From JBGYPP01 sp041838515 (GTDB taxonomy: Bacteria > Bacillota > Clostridia > Lachnospirales > Lachnospiraceae), in assembly GCA_041838515.1 (NCBI GenBank), contig JBGYPP010000005.1, positions 1 through 25,221 on the forward strand: a DNA stretch of 25,221 bases, given 5' to 3'. The first letter of the stretch is position 1; each line of letters starts with the position of its first letter. The notes beneath the pieces were generated by a model. That model had not been told where the DNA came from and ran no database searches. It worked only from the letters and a program-made list of their open reading frames with translations. A program made the translations under genes and the position numbers. Of this stretch, positions 22,793 through 25,221 are shown piece by piece.

Positions 22793-22867
22793 TCGGAGTG
22801 ACAAGATTCGAACTTGCGGCCTCCGCCTCCCTAAGACGGCGCTCTAACCAAACTGAGCCACACCCCG
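22793..22867 (-). tRNA. tRNA-Pro, anticodon AGG
   Basis: The reverse strand folds into a complete 75-nt cloverleaf: acceptor CGGGGTG with CACTCCG (one G-U), D stem GCTC/GAGC, anticodon stem CCGTC/GGCGG with loop TTAGGGA, 5-nt variable loop, T stem GCAAG/CTTGT with TTCGAAT loop, and A at position 73. The loop gives anticodon AGG, reading CCU, or more codons if A34 becomes inosine. The CGGGGTG acceptor resembles other bacterial proline tRNAs. CCA is not encoded. Its own promoter and terminator flank it. Confidence 0.92.
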
Positions 22868-22878
22868 ATAACAGATAC

Positions 22879-22907
22879 ATTATACAGTAGCAAGATGGGA
22901 AAAGCAA
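22879..22907 (-). promoter_or_regulatory. tRNA-Pro promoter
   Basis: On the minus strand, TTGCTT (22907-22902) and a perfect TATAAT (22884-22879) are 17 nt apart, 12 nt before the tRNA 5' end. Confidence 0.8.
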
Positions 22908-22972
22908 GGGGTTTTTTCTACTTTATAACAATAAATAATTGACAAAATTTTCAGAATTTAACAGGAAAGCAC

Positions 22973-23638
22973 ATGGAGATACAGGAAAACAATCAGACAT
23001 ACTATAGGCTGGAATCGGATTCCAAGGGGGAGCTGGTGGAGAAGAAATCCCGATTCCTGGCCTTTGCCAGGCCGGTGTCTGGGGAGAGGGAGGCCCAGGC
23101 CTTTTTGGAGGAATGCCGCAAGTCCCATTGGAATGCGAGGCACCACTGCTTTGCCTATGTGTTGCAGGGCAATCCGCCCCTGCAGCGCTATGGGGATGAC
23201 GGAGAACCCCAGGGAACGGCGGGCCGGCCCATATTGGAGTCTATACTGGCGGAGGGTCTGCGGGATGCCGCCGTAGTGGTGGTGCGCTACTTCGGCGGCG
23301 TGCTGCTGGGCACTGGCGGACTCTCCCGGGCATATAAGGGGGCTGCCAAGGCTGCACTGGAGCAGGCGGTAAAGCTGCGTATGGAGAGGGGCTTGAAGGG
23401 CGCTTTTTGTCTGGAGTATAAGGAGGTGGCCAAGGCGGATTATGCCTTGGAAAAGATGGGCATATACGTGGCGGCTAGGGAGTATGGGGAGAGGGTGCGC
23501 TTTATCTGCCATCTGCGGGAGGAGGAGAGGCGGCGCCTTGAGCAGGCGTTGGTGGAGTGGACGGCCGGCAAGGAGGCCTTGGAAACGCTCTGGGAGGGGG
23601 ATATGGACTTTGGGAGAGCAGCGCATGGGGAAAACTAG
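22973..23638 (+). CDS. YigZ/IMPACT family protein
   Basis: A 221-residue protein of the YigZ/YvyE (UPF0029-Impact) family. The signature GDDGEPQGTAG is at 74-84, followed by VVRYFGG (103-109) and LLGTGGLSRAY (111-121); the C-terminal half (about 140-210) is the ferredoxin-like second domain. The role of bacterial members is not firmly known; eukaryotic IMPACT regulates the kinase GCN2. An AGGAAAG site precedes the ATG. A perfect TTGACA at 22939 has no good -10 partner, so the promoter is unclear. Confidence 0.92.
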   Translation: MEIQENNQTYYRLESDSKGELVEKKSRFLAFARPVSGEREAQAFLEECRKSHWNARHHCFAYVLQGNPPLQRYGDDGEPQGTAGRPILESILAEGLRDAAVVVVRYFGGVLLGTGGLSRAYKGAAKAALEQAVKLRMERGLKGAFCLEYKEVAKADYALEKMGIYVAAREYGERVRFICHLREEERRRLEQALVEWTAGKEALETLWEGDMDFGRAAHGEN

Positions 23639-23782
23639 AGGCTCTCTTTGCATTTCCTACAGGACATTGGGAAAAACTAAAATCGGCTATAAAAAGACGA
23701 TGTGCCTCTTGTAAAAATATTATACTGTTGGCAGATTCCATAGAGCGTTCTTCGGAGAGAGTATAGAGAGGAAAGCTTCCAT

Positions 23783-24025
23783 ATGCGTACGCAACAGGCC
23801 GTTCTTGTTCGGATATTTCTGCTTTGCCAAGAAAGGCAAATCTCTACCAATCGTCTGGCTTGTCTTTCGGCCATCCCGCCATCCACACTCAAAAATATCT
23901 ATTATGGAAAAAGCCAAAATATGGGCATAGTCACTATAGCCAAACTGTGCTGCGGCTTGGAAATCAGCCTGCGGGATTTTTTTGACCATGAATTATTTCA
24001 AAACTTGGAATGGGAAATAGAATAG
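23783..24025 (+). CDS. Small XRE-family transcriptional regulator
   Basis: An 80-residue single-domain Cro/C1-type helix-turn-helix protein. The recognition region reads STNRLACLSAIPPSTLKNIYYGKS (about 21-44), followed by ITIAKLCCGLEISLRDFF, the usual closing helix of small Clostridia regulators. It has no ligand-binding or protease domain. AGAGGAAAG lies before the ATG. It stands between YigZ and a KTSC gene; its target is unknown. Close relatives are common on both chromosomes and mobile elements. Confidence 0.85.
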   Translation: MRTQQAVLVRIFLLCQERQISTNRLACLSAIPPSTLKNIYYGKSQNMGIVTIAKLCCGLEISLRDFFDHELFQNLEWEIE

Positions 24026-24081
24026 AGCAGATAAGGGCATAACACCAAGATTTGTCATGACATCAAGGAGGAGGTTTGCGT

Positions 24082-24333
24082 ATGCGGAGAAATCGGGTGG
24101 GTACCAGGGAAATAGCATCTATGGGATACGACGCGCTCTCCGAGGTGCTGGAGATAGAGTTCCAGAGAGATGGTCAGGTGTGGCAGTACACAGAGGTGCC
24201 GGAGGATCTGTGGTACAGGCTGCGGGGTGTGGCTGAGATAGACGGCTTCTACTATCGGCACATCTGTGGGCAGTTCAAGGAGAGGGCCGTGTACCGGGGC
24301 AGGAGGCGGGCGGGATATAGGGAGGGGGAGTAG
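24082..24333 (+). CDS. KTSC domain protein
   Basis: An 83-residue protein matching the KTSC family pattern: IASMGYDALSEVLEIEF, then QVWQYTEVPEDLWYRL, then GFYYRHICGQF. KTSC domains are found alone or next to lysyl-tRNA synthetase-like proteins and phage genes; their function is uncertain. The basic tail (RGRRRAGYREGE) is not part of the domain. The ATG at 24082 has GGAGGAGG 7 nt upstream; an in-frame TTG two codons earlier is unlikely. It is the last intact gene of the window. Confidence 0.75.
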   Translation: MRRNRVGTREIASMGYDALSEVLEIEFQRDGQVWQYTEVPEDLWYRLRGVAEIDGFYYRHICGQFKERAVYRGRRRAGYREGE

Positions 24334-24397
24334 GCTGGGGCTGCTTGGTCTGGGCTGGCAGGGGGGGCTTGCTTTTTTCATTCATTGCATTTGACCT

Positions 24398-24775
24398 TCC
24401 ATTAGAATATACTAAAGACGTAGCTGGTAAAACTGATCCAATAGATTCTTTAGCGAGATTGCGAATCTTTATAGCGTACTCATTTCCAAAGCACCCTCTT
24501 GATGAGATCATAAAACCATTAGTCAATCGAGTATGGTGAGCAGTGGCTAGATAGGATGCACCTGGAAATTCTTCTAGAATTGCATATATCGATGCAATAG
24601 GAATGCACGATACTATTTGAGTAAGTTCCGGAAATAGAATAGTGACAAGCCTTGAAATGGAAGATTTTAGTTTAGATCGCTCTTGAACTTTAGTAAATCT
24701 ATACCTTGTAAGTGATTTTAGATTTTCTCTATTAGGAATACAAGGCGAACGGAGGACAAAGACCATGTCTTTCAT
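24398..24775 (-). pseudogene. IS110-family transposase remnant
   Basis: On the minus strand an open frame carries a stretch typical of the middle of IS110-family transposases: LKSLTRYRF, RSKLKSSISRLVTILFPEL, ASIYAILEEFPGA, HHTRLTNGF, RGCFGNEYAIKIRNLAKESIGS. The N-terminal catalytic DEDD domain is absent, and after about IGSVLPATSL the frame runs into unrelated chromosomal sequence encoding a Pro-rich tail. The piece is clearly AT-richer than the genes to its left. Both ends are therefore truncated and the element is dead. Exact junctions (near 24398 and 24740-24760) are estimates. Confidence 0.75.
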
Positions 24776-24815
24776 TTGTGAAAATACATTGCAGAGAACG
24801 GAGCTTATGAAATGA
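24741..24815 (+). pseudogene. C-terminal remnant of an unknown gene
   Basis: A plus-strand frame ending GERRTKTMSF..LQRTELMK stops at TGA 24813-24815, overlapping the ATG of the next gene in an ATGA junction. This coupling suggests it is the tail of a real gene whose front was lost at the IS110 junction. I do not recognise the family. Confidence 0.4.
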
Positions 24816-25026
24816 TAAAGAACAATCTCGAAATCGATGTAAAAGGAAAATGCCTGGAAGAAGGCATCACCCAGGCACAGCTTGCGGAGATAGTGGTACT
24901 TCCGCTCCGTATGTCAGCAGGCTCATAAACAAGAAGGACGGCATCGTCAACAAGATCTTTGTGGATATGCTCGACAAGCCGGAGTACGATATCCAGCTGA
25001 CTTATGTGAAGAGGGATAACAAATGA
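24812..25026 (+). pseudogene. Frameshifted XRE-type regulator
   Basis: From ATG 24812 the protein reads MIKNNLEIDVKG..GITQAQLAEIV and then hits a stop at 24926. Moving one base at about 24893 restores the obvious continuation GTSAPYVSRLINKKDGIVNK, ending YVKRDNK at 25026: a normal helix-turn-helix second half. A single-base deletion near 24892-24895 (a missing third base before GGT) explains it. Without repair the recognition helix is lost. The gene overlaps its neighbours on both sides by ATGA junctions, so it belonged to a compact operon. Confidence 0.75.
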
Positions 25027-25112
25027 TAGTTAAAGAAATGCAGGATGCATTATTTCGTCTTCAGGATGAAAAATATAGGGACGCAGATTGTAAAATGAAG
25101 TTGGACATCTGA
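25023..25112 (+). pseudogene. Truncated DNA alkylation repair (AlkD)-like gene start
   Basis: ATG 25023 overlaps the XRE stop codon. The 29-codon frame includes MQDALFRLQDEKYRDADCK, similar to the N-terminus of AlkD-like HEAT-repeat glycosylases of Clostridia as I recall them, then diverges and stops. The rest of the gene appears to be replaced by other sequence, perhaps an insertion element beginning about 25095-25140. Confidence 0.45.
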
Positions 25113-25120
25113 ATAAAATA

Positions 25121-25212
25121 AAGATCCATGGCAGGATCTTTGGTAGAATGTAAGTCACCACAACAAACTTTCTACAGGAGAATCGCCACCATGGACCACT
25201 CTCATTCTACCA
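25121..25212 (+). repeat. Inverted repeats at the window edge
   Basis: AAGATCC (25121-25127) pairs with 25134-25140. TGGTAGAATG (25141-25150) has a perfect 10-bp inverted copy at 25203-25212, and GTAGAA (25143-25148) also pairs with 25170-25175. Such clustering fits the end of an insertion sequence. Confidence 0.45.
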
Positions 25213-25221
25213 CAGCTTCCC
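25191..25221 (+). CDS. Possible start of an IS30-family transposase (cut by window edge)
   Basis: ATG 25191, 10 nt after AGGAG, opens a frame reading MDHSHSTTAS to the end of the window. The opening resembles IS30-family transposases of Clostridia from memory, and inverted repeats lie just upstream. Ten codons are too few for a firm call. Confidence 0.3.
   Translation, partial: MDHSHSTTAS

Noticed and set aside
23639..23782. Small frames between YigZ and the XRE gene
   Set aside because: Short overlapping frames on both strands without ribosome-binding sites or recognisable motifs.
1..25221. CRISPR array, rRNA or prophage structural genes
   Set aside because: No regularly spaced direct repeats, rRNA-like sequence or phage structural proteins were seen.

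Overview
The window looks like the chromosome of a Gram-positive Firmicute of the class Clostridia, perhaps near Lachnospiraceae (inference from gene content; no 16S is present). Evidence: a MecA adaptor, the pyrH-frr-uppS-cdsA-dxr-rseP order, strong AGGAGG ribosome-binding sites before most genes, sigma-A promoters, and small Clostridia-type families (Dabb, DUF2200, YigZ, KTSC). Coding DNA is GC-rich, yet AUA is a favoured isoleucine codon. The last ~0.85 kb is AT-richer and made of broken mobile and accessory fragments.

Layout. 1-952 (-): 5' part of an SbcD/YhaO-like phosphoesterase. 1152-1817 (+): ribulose-phosphate epimerase rpe. 1906-3322 (-): a GAF/HD-GYP signalling protein and a Dabb protein in one operon. 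3492-5643 (+): a metal-efflux pair, a free HMA metallochaperone and a Zn/Cd-type P1B ATPase, behind a promoter with an ArsR/SmtB-like operator. 5824-7141 (-): a one-TM protein of unknown function and mecA, each with a promoter. 7142-7804: a long intergenic stretch with a promoter and many hairpins, a candidate structured RNA. 7805-9968 (+): a GH18/SH3 cell-wall protein and a DUF2200 protein. 9969-10369: a ~320-nt leader with a promoter, a three-way-junction fold and an intrinsic terminator. 10370-14785 (+): a polyamine operon (speD, Orn/Lys/Arg decarboxylase, speE, carboxynorspermidine/saccharopine dehydrogenase). 14871-15191 (+): rhodanese. 15234-17345 (-): ClC transporter with a TrkA-C tail and a DsbA-family protein. 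17604-22743 (+): pyrH-frr-uppS-cdsA-dxr-rseP. 22793-22867 (-): tRNA-Pro with anticodon AGG. 22973-24333 (+): YigZ, a small XRE regulator and a KTSC protein. 24398-25221: an IS110-family transposase remnant, a decayed operon (unknown C-terminal tail, frameshifted XRE gene, truncated DNA-alkylation-repair-like gene) and a possible IS30-family element at the edge.

How the genes work together. The polyamine operon can supply the aminopropyl donor (SpeD), a diamine precursor (decarboxylase) and spermidine (SpeE). It also encodes the dehydrogenase of the alternative carboxyspermidine route, but that route's decarboxylase is not in the window. The pyrH-rseP operon joins UMP phosphorylation, ribosome recycling, undecaprenyl-diphosphate synthesis, CDP-diacylglycerol synthesis, the MEP isoprenoid pathway and a site-2 protease. 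The strongest candidates for something new are the speD leader (10016-10369) and the hairpin-rich region before the GH18 gene (7295-7730). Neither matched a riboswitch or housekeeping RNA that I could recall, and neither could be searched here.
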